Positions 45,816 to 56,796 are shown, counted from the first letter of the stretch. The stretch is 64,000 bases of DNA from Microdochium bolleyi (GCA_001566295.1 KQ964245.1:3105524-3169523), one strand, 5' to 3'. Program-made: numbers and translations. The notes: generated from the letters alone by a model not told the origin.

Positions 45816-48306
45816 CACAGCGGCTGTCGGATGTGCTCAGGGATCGTCGACATTCGAGGAGTGTCTATGCAGCATGCAGGCGTGTGTGCAATGGCCAGGG
45901 CAGCTCTATGAGCATCGTCGCGCTGCACGTATCGTTTGCATGGGATCGTGCGGCTGCAGTGTGGTGTCGGCTTGCGGGAGCTGCTGTGAGCCGTTCGGGT
46001 TGTATGTTGAGCCTGAGCCGCGGTCGAGATCAAGAAGTCGATTACAGCACCGGGCAATGCGCAGCAGGAGCTTTGCGCTCAATGGCTGTCTTGGCCGTGG
46101 TGGTGGTCGTGGTGTTGAGCGTGGGTGCGGGCCTTGGCTGGCCGTTGACGTGCCTCCTCGAGAGCTCCACGATTGCAGTTGTGCAAAGCACCCCGAGTCT
46201 TGGCAGGAGCTCAGGAGGAAGGCGGCATTGTGTTCGTCTCCATCTGCGCACTGTCTCAGCTTGGTGGCTCTGTGCTTGTTCTGGGCGCAATGCTGTACAG
46301 TGTGTGCACAGTCAGCTCGATACATCGCCCTTTGCCTCCACCGTATTGCTAAGGACTGATGAGCAGCATGTCGTCAAACTCGACCCGCCATTCTTCTCCA
46401 GCACGAGAATTAAGGCGCGCTTGTCAACAACGAGAATCAACAGTAGTTATTCAAAGCATCTCGCGACTTGGAGCTGTGGTGGCGGATCGCCCAGCTGTGA
46501 GATCCCGCATCTCCATCTTGAGACATGCAGATTGACCACAACCCTTTGTTGTCGGTTCATGCTGATTGGCCCCCCACCCAACGACAGCCGTCGGATACTG
46601 TACAAACAGAAGGCCCCTTCCCCTTACCGGAACCTCTCGCAACATCAACATGGGCCATGCCGAAGCCATCACTGACTGCCTAGCGTAGGCAGGTGTCGAC
46701 GGGCAAAACGGCAGCAAGTCGCTTTGACTGTTGGCGGCGGACCGAGTCTCGGCGGGGCCAAAGTTGGGGGTGTAGGATCCCGGAGCAAGCATATCGCTCC
46801 GGTCGACGGAGCAGTCCAGACTCTGGCCGCCTGTTGTCTGGATCAACTGCCTCCACCGTCGACGAGGCTCACCCCACACACACCAGTGCACAAGCTTGTG
46901 TATAAAGTGTTCTGTGGTGGTTGCACTCAAAGCGGCCGCCCGGGGGCAGGTGATGTTCGACTGGGCCGACCAGATCTTCAGATGCAACGCTGGAGGCTTG
47001 TCCTGGTGCTCGCGCAACCCACCACCAGCCCAGTGCCTTGGTCTCGGACTTGAACCTTCGTTCAGCCCAGAGCTGGACGCCACCAATGCAACGAACCCAC
47101 AGGGCTGCCCTCCATACGAGCGGCACGGAGGACCTCTCTCTCCCTTGGGACAGCCGTTGAATCCCCTCGGGATGACTATCGGGGATCGCATTCACCTGCG
47201 CCCAAGCGAGTTCTCTCGATCTGGCTCGCCTGCGCGATCCTTGTCACCGCTGCCCCTGCCGCAGTCGCACGGCATAGGGCTGCTGAAGAATTCTTGGCAC
47301 AGTATTCCTGGTCACAGTATTTAGGTGCAGGATGGACAAGGTCGACCTAACCACGTGGACGAATATATCTGCCGGTGGTCTTGCAGTAGTGCAGTCCCAA
47401 GGCCAGTTGCATATAACCAGCCCTTGGATCCTCAAGGAAAAGGCACTTCCGCCGCAGGTAAGCTAGCCAAGAAACAGCTGAATGTCCCCAGCTTTTCTAA
47501 TCCGAGCCTGCTGTAGACCTAATATCTTTCCCAGGTCGCCAATTTCGGAGCCATCTCATGCAAAGGTCCCAGAGCTGAATACATGCCGAGGCACCCCCAT
47601 CTCGGCGATGGAGCTCTCAAAACGCCCCTCACAATCTAGCGCGTTCCGGAGGCGAACTATGTAATTCTATCCCGTGGTGCGCCAGTTCCTGCCCCGCTCA
47701 AGCAACAGCAATATCAGATTAGGACTTGCCGGCAGTTCCTGCTGGCACACGACTCGTCAAGCCAATACTCCATCGTCACACGCTGGGGGCGGGGAGCCGG
47801 GAGAACTTGTGTGGTAGATAGGGTACTGCTCTGGGTCCTACCGTCGGCACGTGTGACAATCCCGGTCTCCTGTTCCAAGGATATGGTCCCAAGCCCGCCG
47901 CATCCTGCTACCGCGAGTGGCAGCAAGGTTTCGGCAAACATCAAGTGTCCCGGTTGGCAAGAGAGCCGGGGGTGGGCGGGCACCTTGACTCTTTTGCTCG
48001 CATCCTGGAGATGGAGCCTGGGTTCGAGAGCGCTCAAAGAAGCTCAGCGGCGCGAGACCCAGATCGGGTATGGGCAAGGAGGCCTTTCTAGCCTATCCGC
48101 TAGCTTTGGATTGTTCATAAAGAGGGCATTTCCCTCCCGTGTAGCCTCTTTCGACGTCATCTCTGCTTTCCTACCTTGTGATATTATTGTACATTCACAT
48201 GTGTCTTTCTGTCACGAATCAAGCTCGACCGGGTACGTCAGCTCGACCAGCAAGACTGCCAGACAGATGAACCATCTTACACGGTCAATAAACACAATAT
48301 ACCATC
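45816..48306. other. Long intergenic region, no supported gene
   Basis: About 2.5 kb between divergent genes. Long overlapping ORFs (45833-46675 plus, 46451-47191 minus) look like composition artefacts in GC-rich DNA: no domain, no membrane or signal pattern, and heavy Cys/Arg/Ser content. The last 200 bases are the upstream region of the gene at 48307. Confidence 0.5.
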
Positions 48307-48971
48307 ATGGGCTTAGCCGAGGCGCCTTCCCGCCGCTACCAGACCGCCCTCGAGGTCGTCGAAGCGTACAACTCGTGGGATCTGTCCAAGATCATGGCCG
48401 TCCGGGCTCCAGAATGCCTCACTCAAGTCCTCCCTAGTATGTCCCGCCCTTGGTACTTCCCACTGGCAGGCAAGAAGCAACCCCTGTCCACAATAATATT
48501 TCACCATGAACAGCTTCACTCGAAGAAACCATGATGGTCTCAAGACAGCAATGTTCAACACAGAACAGAGCCAGCAGTCACATCAACTAACTCTGCCCAA
48601 CCTCCTAAACAACAGAATCCCTAGACCGCCCCGAGCTCAACAACGCCGACTACGCAAAGTACCTCGGCACGGTCATGCCCGCCTTCAGCAACTTCCACGT
48701 CCACGTCAACGAGATCATCGAGGACAGCCGGCAGAACAAGGTCAGCATCTGGGCCAAGAGCACGGCCGACACGATCGCGGGCCCTTACGCAAACGAGTAC
48801 GTGCTCATCTTCCACTTCAACGAGGCCGGGGACAAGCTGGTCAGGTTCTACGAGTTTGTGGATTCAAAGTACAGCGTCGACCATTTTGCCAAGATCCACG
48901 AGGTGGTGCAGAAGAGGGCCAAGGCGGCCGCCGCGGCTGGTGGTGCCGTGAAGGCGCAGAGCTCAATTTGA
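48307..48971 (+). CDS. NTF2/SnoaL-like small protein
   Basis: Exons 48307-48436 and 48616-48971 encode 161 residues. The 179-nt intron (GTATGT...ACAG) splits codon 44 and joins TQVLP to KSLDRPELNNADYAKYL. The pattern of an N-terminal helix (TALEVVEAYNSWDLSKIMAVRAPEC), a second helix, then beta strands (FHVHVNEIIED, KVSIWAKSTADT, EYVLIFHFNEAGDKLVRFYEFVDS) is that of the SnoaL-like/NTF2-like cone fold seen in many small fungal proteins linked to secondary metabolism or ketosteroid-isomerase-like chemistry. No catalytic residue can be assigned, and neighbours give no pathway hint. Confidence 0.82.
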
Positions 48972-49118
48972 GATATGATTCGCAGAAGGAATAAAATGAA
49001 TCGCAATCAAGACCTTGAGGAAGTCTGACCCCTGGTTTTCATGATGATCATGGTAGTGTTCTTTTCTGGCTATAATTGTATGTTGTTTTACATTGTCAAG
49101 ACATCAGCGACTTTGACT
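48972..49118. other. Convergent spacer
   Basis: AT-rich 3' region between two convergent genes. Confidence 0.5.
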
Positions 49119-50912
49119 TCAACCTAACCTGACTGTCTTCCACATTCGCAAACATTCCTGCAAGTCCATCGCCAAAGTCCCCTCAACGGCAGTCACAGTC
49201 CCCTTGATCATGGCGACCATCAGCGCCGCCTGCGCAAACATTTCTATCGAGTCACGCGTCGCCTCGTACTCGGCCTTGCGCATGCCCCCATTCTCCGCCC
49301 AGCCTTTCCACAGATCCAGCATCTGGACCAGCCCGCTCGCAAACTCCCCGTCCAGAACCATGCGGTGCAGGATCATGCCGACGGCCTCGCGAGTCCCGAC
49401 GTCCTCGGCGAAGCAGGAGCGCCGCTTGAGCACCCGGAGGCAGTGCTCGGCCACGAGCTTCGTCTCCCACTTGGGGCTCTGCAGGGCCTCGAGGAACCGA
49501 GCGTCGCGGCGCTGTGCTGTTCGTCTTGTATCGTCTCGCACTTTAAGTCGGAAGATGTCAGCATTGATGTCGATGAGGTTGAAGTCTAAGTCAAGGATGA
49601 AGGGAGACCTACTGTCCTGGAGCCGCTGGTCCATTTCCTTGCGAAGTCGAGCCGCCGACGCAAACTGCTTTTCGGCAGGCGCCATCCTCGCCTCCGCTGC
49701 CATGGCTGCACGCTGCTCGGTTGATCGCTGGACAAACAGCTCATGCTTCTCAAGATTGTTGTCATAAGAGGTGGCCCAGTCGGGTGTGTCTGCCATGTCC
49801 ACGATGTCGAGAAGTACAAGAATGCCACAAGGCACTGTATCACGACGGGCAAAGTTGAGGATATCGTCTGGGATCTTGTAATTCCAGAGAACGGTCTGCG
49901 AAGTGGTACCGTACGCGGTGGCGGTGCTGGCGAACCAGACGCCATTGTTCGTGGCCTGGCTGATCCTGAGATGGTTGGCGTATAAACTTTCGAGGTTGGC
50001 GACGGAAGAGATAGGCCCATCTGGTTGACTCAAAGCAGCCACGAGACCGTGACTCGAGATCTCGCAGGTGATAGGGAGACTCTTGTTCTGATCGATCTGC
50101 TGCTCTACCGAACCTACAGACTTATGTGTTGAAGCCGCTCCCTTTGTCTTGCCCAGCGAATCCTCTGCATCAGCTGCCTCCTCGGCTTCGTGGATGCTGT
50201 GGGACGTTGACGCATGACCGGTTTGACTTGTGCTCGGTCGCCTTGGCGATGGCGGGGGAAGCTTGACCCAGTAGGGCGGCAGCGAAGCGAAGTTTCGGGT
50301 TGTCCACGTAGATGACCACTCAACTTTGAGCGAGAGATGCCCGTCGGAGTCATCTAACGGAGCGATAGTCAGTGCTCTATTGTGTCCGCCCGGCGATGTC
50401 ATCAAGGTAGTTCCCATAGGCGTCCACAACCCGGTGGACCGCAGAAGCTTCCAGCCGTGCGCGTCTGGGATTGCTCCGAGGTCCATGAGATACGCAACAA
50501 GCTGATCAAGCACAACCTCGACCTGGGGCTGGCGGAGCTGGTCGGCATATTCGACACGCTGCGTCTTGATGCCGATAATGTTGGTCTTCCAATTGAAAGT
50601 AGACCAGGTGCCCCCGGGGATCTGACTGGGCTGCCTACTGAGCTGCCAGTACTCGTTGCGGTGGTTGAAGCGATCATATGGCTGGACAGCGTAGCGGGGC
50701 AGCTCGACCTCGATGACACGATTTACGATGTCGCTGCGAGTGAGGGCGCTCAGCTTGCTGTGGCGGAGCATGCGCTTGATCTTGGACAGCGCGGTGAGCG
50801 TCGCAATGGTGTTGAAGAGGATGGGCAGCACGCCGAGGACGGTCAGGGGCACTCCGACATAGGTGATGATGTCGGAGGCGAACTGGTTGTGGCCATCTTC
50901 ATCGTAGCCCAT
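49119..50912 (-). CDS. Hypothetical protein with one N-terminal membrane anchor
   Basis: A single exon of 597 residues from the ATG at 50912. The frame also extends upstream, but the ATG is the first Met. Residues about 12-42 form one hydrophobic segment (DIITYVGVPLTVLGVLPILF) with a basic stretch after it (KIKRMLRHSKL), consistent with a single membrane anchor and cytosolic bulk. The next conserved-looking part (WQLSRQPSQIPGGTWSTFNWKTNIIG) and a Trp-containing C-terminal helical region contain no motif I recognise. A disordered Ser/Pro/Glu linker lies around residues 230-290. The long open frame and its composition support a real gene. Function is unknown. It is divergent from the carboxypeptidase gene. 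Confidence 0.75.
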   Translation of the reverse strand: MGYDEDGHNQFASDIITYVGVPLTVLGVLPILFNTIATLTALSKIKRMLRHSKLSALTRSDIVNRVIEVELPRYAVQPYDRFNHRNEYWQLSRQPSQIPGGTWSTFNWKTNIIGIKTQRVEYADQLRQPQVEVVLDQLVAYLMDLGAIPDAHGWKLLRSTGLWTPMGTTLMTSPGGHNRALTIAPLDDSDGHLSLKVEWSSTWTTRNFASLPPYWVKLPPPSPRRPSTSQTGHASTSHSIHEAEEAADAEDSLGKTKGAASTHKSVGSVEQQIDQNKSLPITCEISSHGLVAALSQPDGPISSVANLESLYANHLRISQATNNGVWFASTATAYGTTSQTVLWNYKIPDDILNFARRDTVPCGILVLLDIVDMADTPDWATSYDNNLEKHELFVQRSTEQRAAMAAEARMAPAEKQFASAARLRKEMDQRLQDSRSPFILDLDFNLIDINADIFRLKVRDDTRRTAQRRDARFLEALQSPKWETKLVAEHCLRVLKRRSCFAEDVGTREAVGMILHRMVLDGEFASGLVQMLDLWKGWAENGGMRKAEYEATRDSIEMFAQAALMVAMIKGTVTAVEGTLAMDLQECLRMWKTVRLG

Positions 50913-51531
50913 GATGGACAGAAGAGCAAGTGCTGAACTCAAAGAAGCCGACGCCGCGTCAGGCGTTTAACGTGGGGAGAAACTCGCCGACTCCAAAGAC
51001 CATACGGATCAAATGCATCTTCAGGGCCAAGTCGAGGGGACGGTGCCCCCTGAGTCAAAGAGAAAGTTCGTCGCTAATTCTCAGCCGCAGAGCGGCGCCA
51101 TGGAACGGGGTCGTGAACCTTGGGAGTCAGCCATGGACCCCAACCGATGTCGAAGTCACCCACACTGATATTAAAGCATTGGAGTACTTGCGCCCGTCCT
51201 TCCGTCCTTCCTGCAAGGCACAGCCCCATCAAACAAGCATTCCCGTCAAGGTGCTGTGATTTTAGTGGGCATCGAGCTCAGTGGCCCTTGCTGCCAGGGG
51301 CGGGAGGGCGCTGCTTGCTGCGCTGCCCAGCCGCTTGGCTGACGCGCGTTCAGCTCCAGCAATTTGCAGATCAAGACACCTCCCAGCCTCGTCCACAATT
51401 GGAGTGCTCACGGCTGCTGGTTTTTGGACACAGCCTGCCATTGTCATCACCACACGCGGCGCTGCAGGCCAGCGTCACTCCGATTCGAACCTGCTTGCCT
51501 TCATGATTATGACGGCCCGTCCGACACGAAG
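50913..51531. other. Bidirectional promoter region
   Basis: This 619-bp region lies between two divergent genes. The carboxypeptidase frame is open upstream of its chosen ATG, but that extension has no signal-peptide character. Confidence 0.5.
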
Positions 51532-53538
51532 ATGCGACTCTCCGGCCCTCAAAGGGTCCTCGTCGCGGCTGCTGCTTGCCTTGCGCACCTGGCACGACCC
51601 ATAAAGGCACAGGCTCCCGATTCTTCGCCCGACCACCTCAACCTCACGACCATCGTTTCGCCATACGATCCGACGATATCGATCAGCTATAAGGTCCCTC
51701 AGGGTGTCTGCAAGACCGCCTTCGACAGCCAGCAGCAGTACACGGGCTGGGTAAAACTCCCAGGCGACTACCCGACGAACACATTCTTCTGGTTCATTGG
51801 ATCGCGTGATGCCAAGTCATCGACATCTCTGACCGTCTGGCTCAATGGCGGTCCAGGTTCGAGCTCCATGTTCGGACTGTTCAACGAGAATGGTCCCTGC
51901 GAAGTCATCGCGAATGGCACAAACAAATGGACGACTGCCGCACGAGAATGGGGCTGGGATCGTGCCTCGAACATGCTCTTCATCGACCAGCCCAACCAGG
52001 TGGGCTTCTCATACGATGAACCCACAGCAGGCTCGCTCGATCTCATGACCGGGCGTGTCACGGTCCCGGCTACCTCTCGGCCGAACTCTCTCCCTCCGAA
52101 CGTATTCCTCAACGGCACCTTCAGTTCTCAAAATCCCGCGCACACAGCCAACACTACCCAGACGTCTGCGACCGCGATATGGCACATGCTGCAGGGGTTT
52201 CTTGGGGCTTTCCCAGAGTTCAAGCCACCGGCTGGCAATATCCTTGGAGTGAACCTGTTCGCCGAGAGTTACGGCGGCAAGTATGGACCAGCTTTCGCTG
52301 AGAAGTGGCAACAATTGAATCCGCCACAGACGAATGGCACAACGACAAACTCGACCATTCGGATCGAGCTTAAGTCGCTCGGCATCATCAACGGTTGCGT
52401 CGACGATCTCATCCAGGGACCATCCTATCCCAAGATGGCGACGGACAACTCCTATGGACTCACTGCGATAAATTCGGTCCGAGCTCAGATGGCAAACCAG
52501 AGCTTCTACGTCCAGGGTGGGTGCCGTGATCTTATTCAGCGCTGTCGGGCGACTGTCTTGGTTCAAGATCCTACCAATTCGGGCACAGTCTCCGAGGTGA
52601 ACCAGCTCTGCGCCAAAGCGTACACTACCTGCAACGACAATGTGGTGATGCCGTACGGCGACTCGGGACGTAGCTTTTATGACATTGCTGCTCATCTTCC
52701 AGACTCTTTTCCATCCAGTCAATACATAGACTATTTGAACACGCCTAGTGTCCAACAGGCGATCGGAACTCGGCTCAACTACACTGAAGCCAACTCAGTG
52801 GTCAACGCCGCCTTCCAGAACACCGGCGATTACGAAAGAGAAGCCATGGTCCCCAAAATTGCTAGCTTGCTTTCGTCTGGGGTTCGCGTAGGCTTCATGT
52901 ATGGCGATCGAGACTACATATGCAACTGGTACGGTGGCGAAGCCGTTTCGCTTGCTGTCGCAGAAGCGGTCCCCGCATACGCGGCCTTCTCACAAGCCGG
53001 CTATGCTCCCATCATTGTCAACGACAGCTACATTGGCGGTGTTGTGCGTCAGTACGGCAACCTCTCGTTCAGCCGCGTCTACCAAGCAGGCCACTTCGTG
53101 CCCTCGTATCAACCGGATACCGCCTTCGAGATCTTCGCCCGTATTATCTACGGCACCAGCGTGTCCACTGGGGCAAGTATTGATTTATCGTCATACAACA
53201 CGACGGGCGACAGCAGCGCTTCCAAGAAGCTTGACTTGCCACCGAGTCCGGGCAACACTTGCTGGCTTCGCAACATTCCCGGCAGTTGCCATGCGGACCA
53301 GCAGAGCTCTATACTGGATGGCAAGGCCACGTTCGTGAATGGAGCACTGGCGACCTCCGTGCCCACGACGAGCGTAGCAGCCACCACTGTGGTGACCACG
53401 GCGACGACAACGGCGCAGTTGACCGGTGTTTTCACGGCAACGGCGACGCCATCGAATGCTGCAGTCCGTCCTGGGCTAGATAAGGATGGTACGGGGCGTA
53501 TAGTGGTGGCTATATGTGCTGCAGCATTGCTAATGTAG
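51532..53538 (+). CDS. Secreted serine carboxypeptidase (family S10), GPI-anchor-like tail
   Basis: A single exon of 668 residues. The ATG at 51532 is chosen because it starts a signal peptide (MRLSGPQRVLVAAAACLAHLA...KAQ). The catalytic triad is visible: Ser246 in NLFAESYGGKYGP, Asp near 458 in FMYGDRDYICNWYGGE, and His near 520 in VYQAGHFVPSYQP. The substrate-carboxylate motif WLNGGPGSSSM is also present. The nucleophile motif reads AESYGG rather than the usual GESYGG. Many N-glycosylation sites occur. After the catalytic domain comes a Thr/Ala-rich stalk and a short hydrophobic end (IVVAICAAALLM), suggesting a GPI signal and wall or membrane attachment. It removes C-terminal residues from peptides at acid pH. 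Confidence 0.92.
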   Translation: MRLSGPQRVLVAAAACLAHLARPIKAQAPDSSPDHLNLTTIVSPYDPTISISYKVPQGVCKTAFDSQQQYTGWVKLPGDYPTNTFFWFIGSRDAKSSTSLTVWLNGGPGSSSMFGLFNENGPCEVIANGTNKWTTAAREWGWDRASNMLFIDQPNQVGFSYDEPTAGSLDLMTGRVTVPATSRPNSLPPNVFLNGTFSSQNPAHTANTTQTSATAIWHMLQGFLGAFPEFKPPAGNILGVNLFAESYGGKYGPAFAEKWQQLNPPQTNGTTTNSTIRIELKSLGIINGCVDDLIQGPSYPKMATDNSYGLTAINSVRAQMANQSFYVQGGCRDLIQRCRATVLVQDPTNSGTVSEVNQLCAKAYTTCNDNVVMPYGDSGRSFYDIAAHLPDSFPSSQYIDYLNTPSVQQAIGTRLNYTEANSVVNAAFQNTGDYEREAMVPKIASLLSSGVRVGFMYGDRDYICNWYGGEAVSLAVAEAVPAYAAFSQAGYAPIIVNDSYIGGVVRQYGNLSFSRVYQAGHFVPSYQPDTAFEIFARIIYGTSVSTGASIDLSSYNTTGDSSASKKLDLPPSPGNTCWLRNIPGSCHADQQSSILDGKATFVNGALATSVPTTSVAATTVVTTATTTAQLTGVFTATATPSNAAVRPGLDKDGTGRIVVAICAAALLM

Positions 53539-54023
53539 GATTACTATGTACCCTGTACGTTGTAGAGGCTTCCGTGTTACAGCCTTTATATTCCGAAATA
53601 CCCCAAACAAGTAGATCAAATAGAGCATATGAACCTTTGGATATTTTTCCCAATATCAGGGTGTCCATCGAATCCTTATGTTGCATGTTGTCTAGGTGCT
53701 TCATGCTGTACTTCCAATTACCATGGCTGTTTTTACACATCTAGCTCCCCCACTTGGCTCCGATGTACACCGAGTTACTAGTGACGGCAGCCACCAAATC
53801 CTGTGCAGCCAAATGTAAGTATTGTTCTTTAAATTTTACGAATTTTTATTCCAAATATAAGGGCTGGTATTTATACCCTGTTGTGTGCTAGCAAAGTAGC
53901 GGTACTGTATGCAATTGCATTTTCCGTTGCGTTTCCAGTTTCCCGACCCTCCCCCGCACCGCGCGGCGTGCCCCTGTATCCTCGGTCCGTCCCCACATGA
54001 CAGTCTTGGGGTCTGGCACACGT
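53539..54023. other. Convergent spacer
   Basis: AT-rich 3' regions of the carboxypeptidase and FBPase genes. Nothing else is seen. Confidence 0.5.
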
Positions 54024-55167
54024 CTACTTGTAAAACGACTTGACCTTCTCGACTTCGTCGTAGCTGCCGAGGAAGATACCCGCGCGGTCGTGAATGTGTT
54101 CGGGGACGACCTCGAGCATGCGGGCCATTGTGCTGTCGACAGCCTGGCCACCAGCTGTTTGGGGGAGGAACGGGAATGGTTAGCATGCAACTCAAGCAGA
54201 AACGGCTAGTGCAGAAGAGGAGAGGGGTCGATTCTCAGTGTTCAGATTACTCACCATTCTCGAAAACCATGGCCATGGGCGCACACTCGTACAGGATCCG
54301 AAGCTTGCCCTTGGGGCTCTTCTTGTCGGCCGGGTAGGCGAAGATGCCGCCGTAGAGGAGCGTGCGGTACGCGTCGGCGACCATGCTGCCGATGTAGCGC
54401 GCGCTGTAGGGCTTGCCCGAGCCGTCCTGCGGGAACTTGAGGCTGTTGAAGTACTCCTTTGTGTGCTCCTCCCAGTAGAGCGAGTTGCCCTCGTTGACGC
54501 TGTAGATGGCGCGGCTCTTGGGGATGCGCATGTCCGGGTGCGTGAGGATGAACTCGCCAAACGAGTTGTCGAGCGTGAAGCCGTTGACGCCGCCGCCCTT
54601 CATGGTCAGCACGAGCTGCGCGGAGGCGCCGTACATGGTGAAGCCGGCCGCGACGAGCTCGGTGCCGGGCTTGAGGATGTCCTCCTTGCTGCCCGTCGAG
54701 CCGTCGGCGAGACGGTGGATGCCGAAGATGGTGCCGACCGAGACGCCCGCGTCCAGGTTGGAGCTGCCGTCGATCGGGTCGCAGGCGACGGCGTACCGGG
54801 CGGACCCGTCCTCGGTCTTGAAGTAGATGATCTCCTCCTCTTCTTCCGACACAAGCAGCGCGCACTTGCCCGAGGACTTCATGGCAGCGATGAAGAGGTC
54901 GTTGCCGATGACATCGAGCTTCTTGACATCGTCGCCGGTGGCATTGGACTGGCCGGCCAGGCCGGTGAGGTTGACGAGCGTGGCGCGGCGGATGTAGTAT
55001 GAGATGGCCTTGAAGGAGAACTGCAGGGCGTGGCAGAGCAGCGTGAAGTCTCCGGTGGCCTCTTTGACCTTGGACTGCTCCTCGGTCAGGAACCGCGTCA
55101 GGGTGATGATGTCGGTGCTGATGCCAGCGGCCTGGGTGGCATTCTGCCCGTTGGTTTCGCTAGCCAT
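54024..55167 (-). CDS. FBP1: Fructose-1,6-bisphosphatase
   Basis: Exons 55167-54255 and 54154-54024, separated by a 100-nt intron, encode 347 residues, the normal size. The metal-binding and catalytic block ACDPIDGSSNLDAG is intact, as are VSEEEEEIIYF, the substrate-binding RYIGSMVADAYRTLLYGGIFAYP and the C-terminal ECAPMAMVFEN|AGGQAVDS that spans the intron. It hydrolyses fructose-1,6-bisphosphate to fructose-6-phosphate, the committed gluconeogenic step, in the cytosol with Mg2+. In fungi it is normally repressed by glucose and turned over by degradation, but nothing in this sequence shows its regulation directly. Confidence 0.96.
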
Positions 55168-56238
55168 TGTGGGCGTTTGGGGACAGATGGGGTATCACAG
55201 AGCAAAAGAGCAGAGAGGAATGGAAGCTGATCACAGATACGTGAGAGAAGAGGAGAGGTAGAGGTGAAGAAGAATGTTCGAGGGGCAGCCCAGCTATCGT
55301 CACGAGAATCGGGTTTGAGTTGTCGCTGCGGGGAGCTTGGAGGAGACCCCCGTTATGACGGCCCAGGCTCCACGAGCGCGGGTCAAAGATTGGGGAACAT
55401 CGTGATCCGGGCCAGCGCTCCCGGGCCAGCGAATTGCCAGCCTAGCCCCGTCCATGGCCCGTGGGAAGCCGGCCGAGGTGCAGAGTTACGGCTAGGAGGC
55501 GCTGCCGCGAAGAGGATTTTCCGGGTCACGAGAACGCGACAGAGTCGGTGCCCCCGTACCCTGCAAGCCCGAGCCCCTCGGGGTGCGGGTGAAGTCGCGG
55601 CGGACCTGGATCAGATCGTCCTTACGTCAACCGGGAAGCGGACTCGGCGGGCTCGAGGGGAAATTCCTGCCCGTGCCTGTCTGCCAGCTGCTCCGTCCGT
55701 TCAGCGCATGGGGTGGGCAAGGACTGGGAAATTTCTCCGAGCGGACGGGATAATTGCTTGGAGGAGTTTCGCCCGACAAGGTCACAGGAGGTCCATCAGA
55801 GCTCACGTCAGCTGCACATCTCGACAGTTGCAAATGCCATCTCTCGTCCACGGGTCCTTCGAGTCCTGAATGCCGTCGCCGTCGCCGCTAGCCAGGGCCT
55901 CCCCCAGGTGACTGCTGGAAAAGGCGGGGACACGACCCGGCACCATCCGCTGTGGCTCAGTCGGGATGTTGGAGAGAGAGACAGCCACCTGTGGCTGGGC
56001 TTGACCCCATTGTGCCCCACCTCGCCTTGCCAAACTGTCGCGCAGCAGCAACACGCACGAGCCACTCAGCGTTTTTTCTCTGCGCGGGCCGACTCATTGC
56101 GCGGAGCTCCACCCAAGCTGCTGCATTTTCTCAACGCTCCATTGAAATTTCCTTCTTCAGTCCTCGCAGCCTTCTGCATCCTACATCCTGCTCCCTCCCG
56201 AGCAGACAACACCGCCAACCACTGCGCGTGATTCTATG
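55168..56238. other. Intergenic region upstream of FBP1 and of the snoRNA host
   Basis: About 1.1 kb. It should contain the promoter of the FBPase gene on one side and that of the snoRNA host transcript on the other. The CT-rich tract at about 56130-56200 is a plausible start region for the host. No protein gene is supported. Confidence 0.5.
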
Positions 56239-56277
56239 GTAAGTCGCATACACCCAGCTCTCAGCCCTCAATCCCTC

Positions 56278-56368
56278 CCGACCTGATGACAACCGCAAAA
56301 CCGCAAACAAACTAGAGTCTTTGATCTCTTTTGAGAAATGTAACTAGGTGCATGTCAGTCTGATCACA
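56278..56368 (+). ncRNA. C/D snoRNA, snR78-like (25S U2421 in yeast numbering)
   Basis: C box CTGATGA at 56283-56289 and D box CTGA at 56360-56363. The guide CAAACTAGAGTC at 56308-56319 sits one base before a D'-like TTGA. It is a perfect 12-base antisense of the conserved 25S segment GACTCTAGTTTG. Counting five bases upstream of D' places the 2'-O-methylation on the U that corresponds to yeast U2421, the snR78 site. No clear terminal stem is visible. rRNA sequence and numbering are from memory. Confidence 0.75.
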
Positions 56369-56485
56369 TGGCACATGACAAGCTTTTCGCAGTCGCATAC
56401 AATCTCTTGCGAGCCTAAAACGCTAACATGGCTGTCTACAGAACAATGACGACTCCCAGCTGGAATGCTTGGTGACCTTGTGATG

Positions 56486-56515
56486 CCATACCGCGGGCTC
56501 CTCGAGCCGGTATGG
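56486..56515. repeat. Hairpin in a host exon
   Basis: CCATACC (56486-56492) pairs with GGTATGG (56509-56515), and inner GGCTC (56496-56500) pairs with GAGCC (56504-56508) around a three-base loop. A three-base bulge lies on the left side. It lies in the exon between the snR78-like and snR77-like introns. Confidence 0.7.
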
Positions 56516-56579
56516 CGCCCTCGTGATGCTCAATCTTGGTAAGCTTCACCACAGTTCAATCCCAACCCAACCTTCTCCC

Positions 56580-56674
56580 TTTTCATGATGATCACTTCTG
56601 TGCCTCGGCACAGCTGGAAATTACCGTCTGAGGCAACTGCTCTTGACGAAAAAAACTGGCTGTATCTGATATAA
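56580..56674 (+). ncRNA. C/D snoRNA, snR77-like (18S U578 in yeast numbering)
   Basis: C box ATGATGA at 56585-56591, a CTGA at 56628-56631 and a second CTGA at 56666-56669. AATTACCG at 56619-56626, just before the first CTGA, pairs with the universal 530-loop CGGUAAUU of small-subunit rRNA. The fifth base points to the U after GG, yeast U578. An extra A breaks the longer pairing with CCAGC. A short stem-loop (TGTGCC/GGCACA) lies between the C box and the guide. Confidence 0.7.
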
Positions 56675-56796
56675 ACACCCATCAAATCATACTTTTCTGC
56701 ATTGGCGATTATGATCAATCACTAACAGACATGATTAGAGCACCACGATTCCATGATAATGGTACGCTACCCTCGACCTACACCCTCCGACGCACT

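Noticed and set aside
45833..46675. Plus-strand ORF of 280 codons upstream of SEC3.
   Set aside because: Cys/Arg/Ser-rich random-looking translation in GC-rich promoter DNA; no family features.
46451..47191. Minus-strand ORF of 246 codons.
   Set aside because: Composition is random, overlapping ORFs of similar length occur on the other strand, and no domain or splice context is visible.
51485..51500. GTTCGAATC-like tRNA B box on the minus strand.
   Set aside because: No T-arm pairing, acceptor stem or A box around it. No tRNA was found elsewhere in the window either.
51364..51531. Upstream extension of the carboxypeptidase frame.
   Set aside because: The extension is Cys/His-rich and lacks signal-peptide character, while a normal signal peptide starts at 51532.
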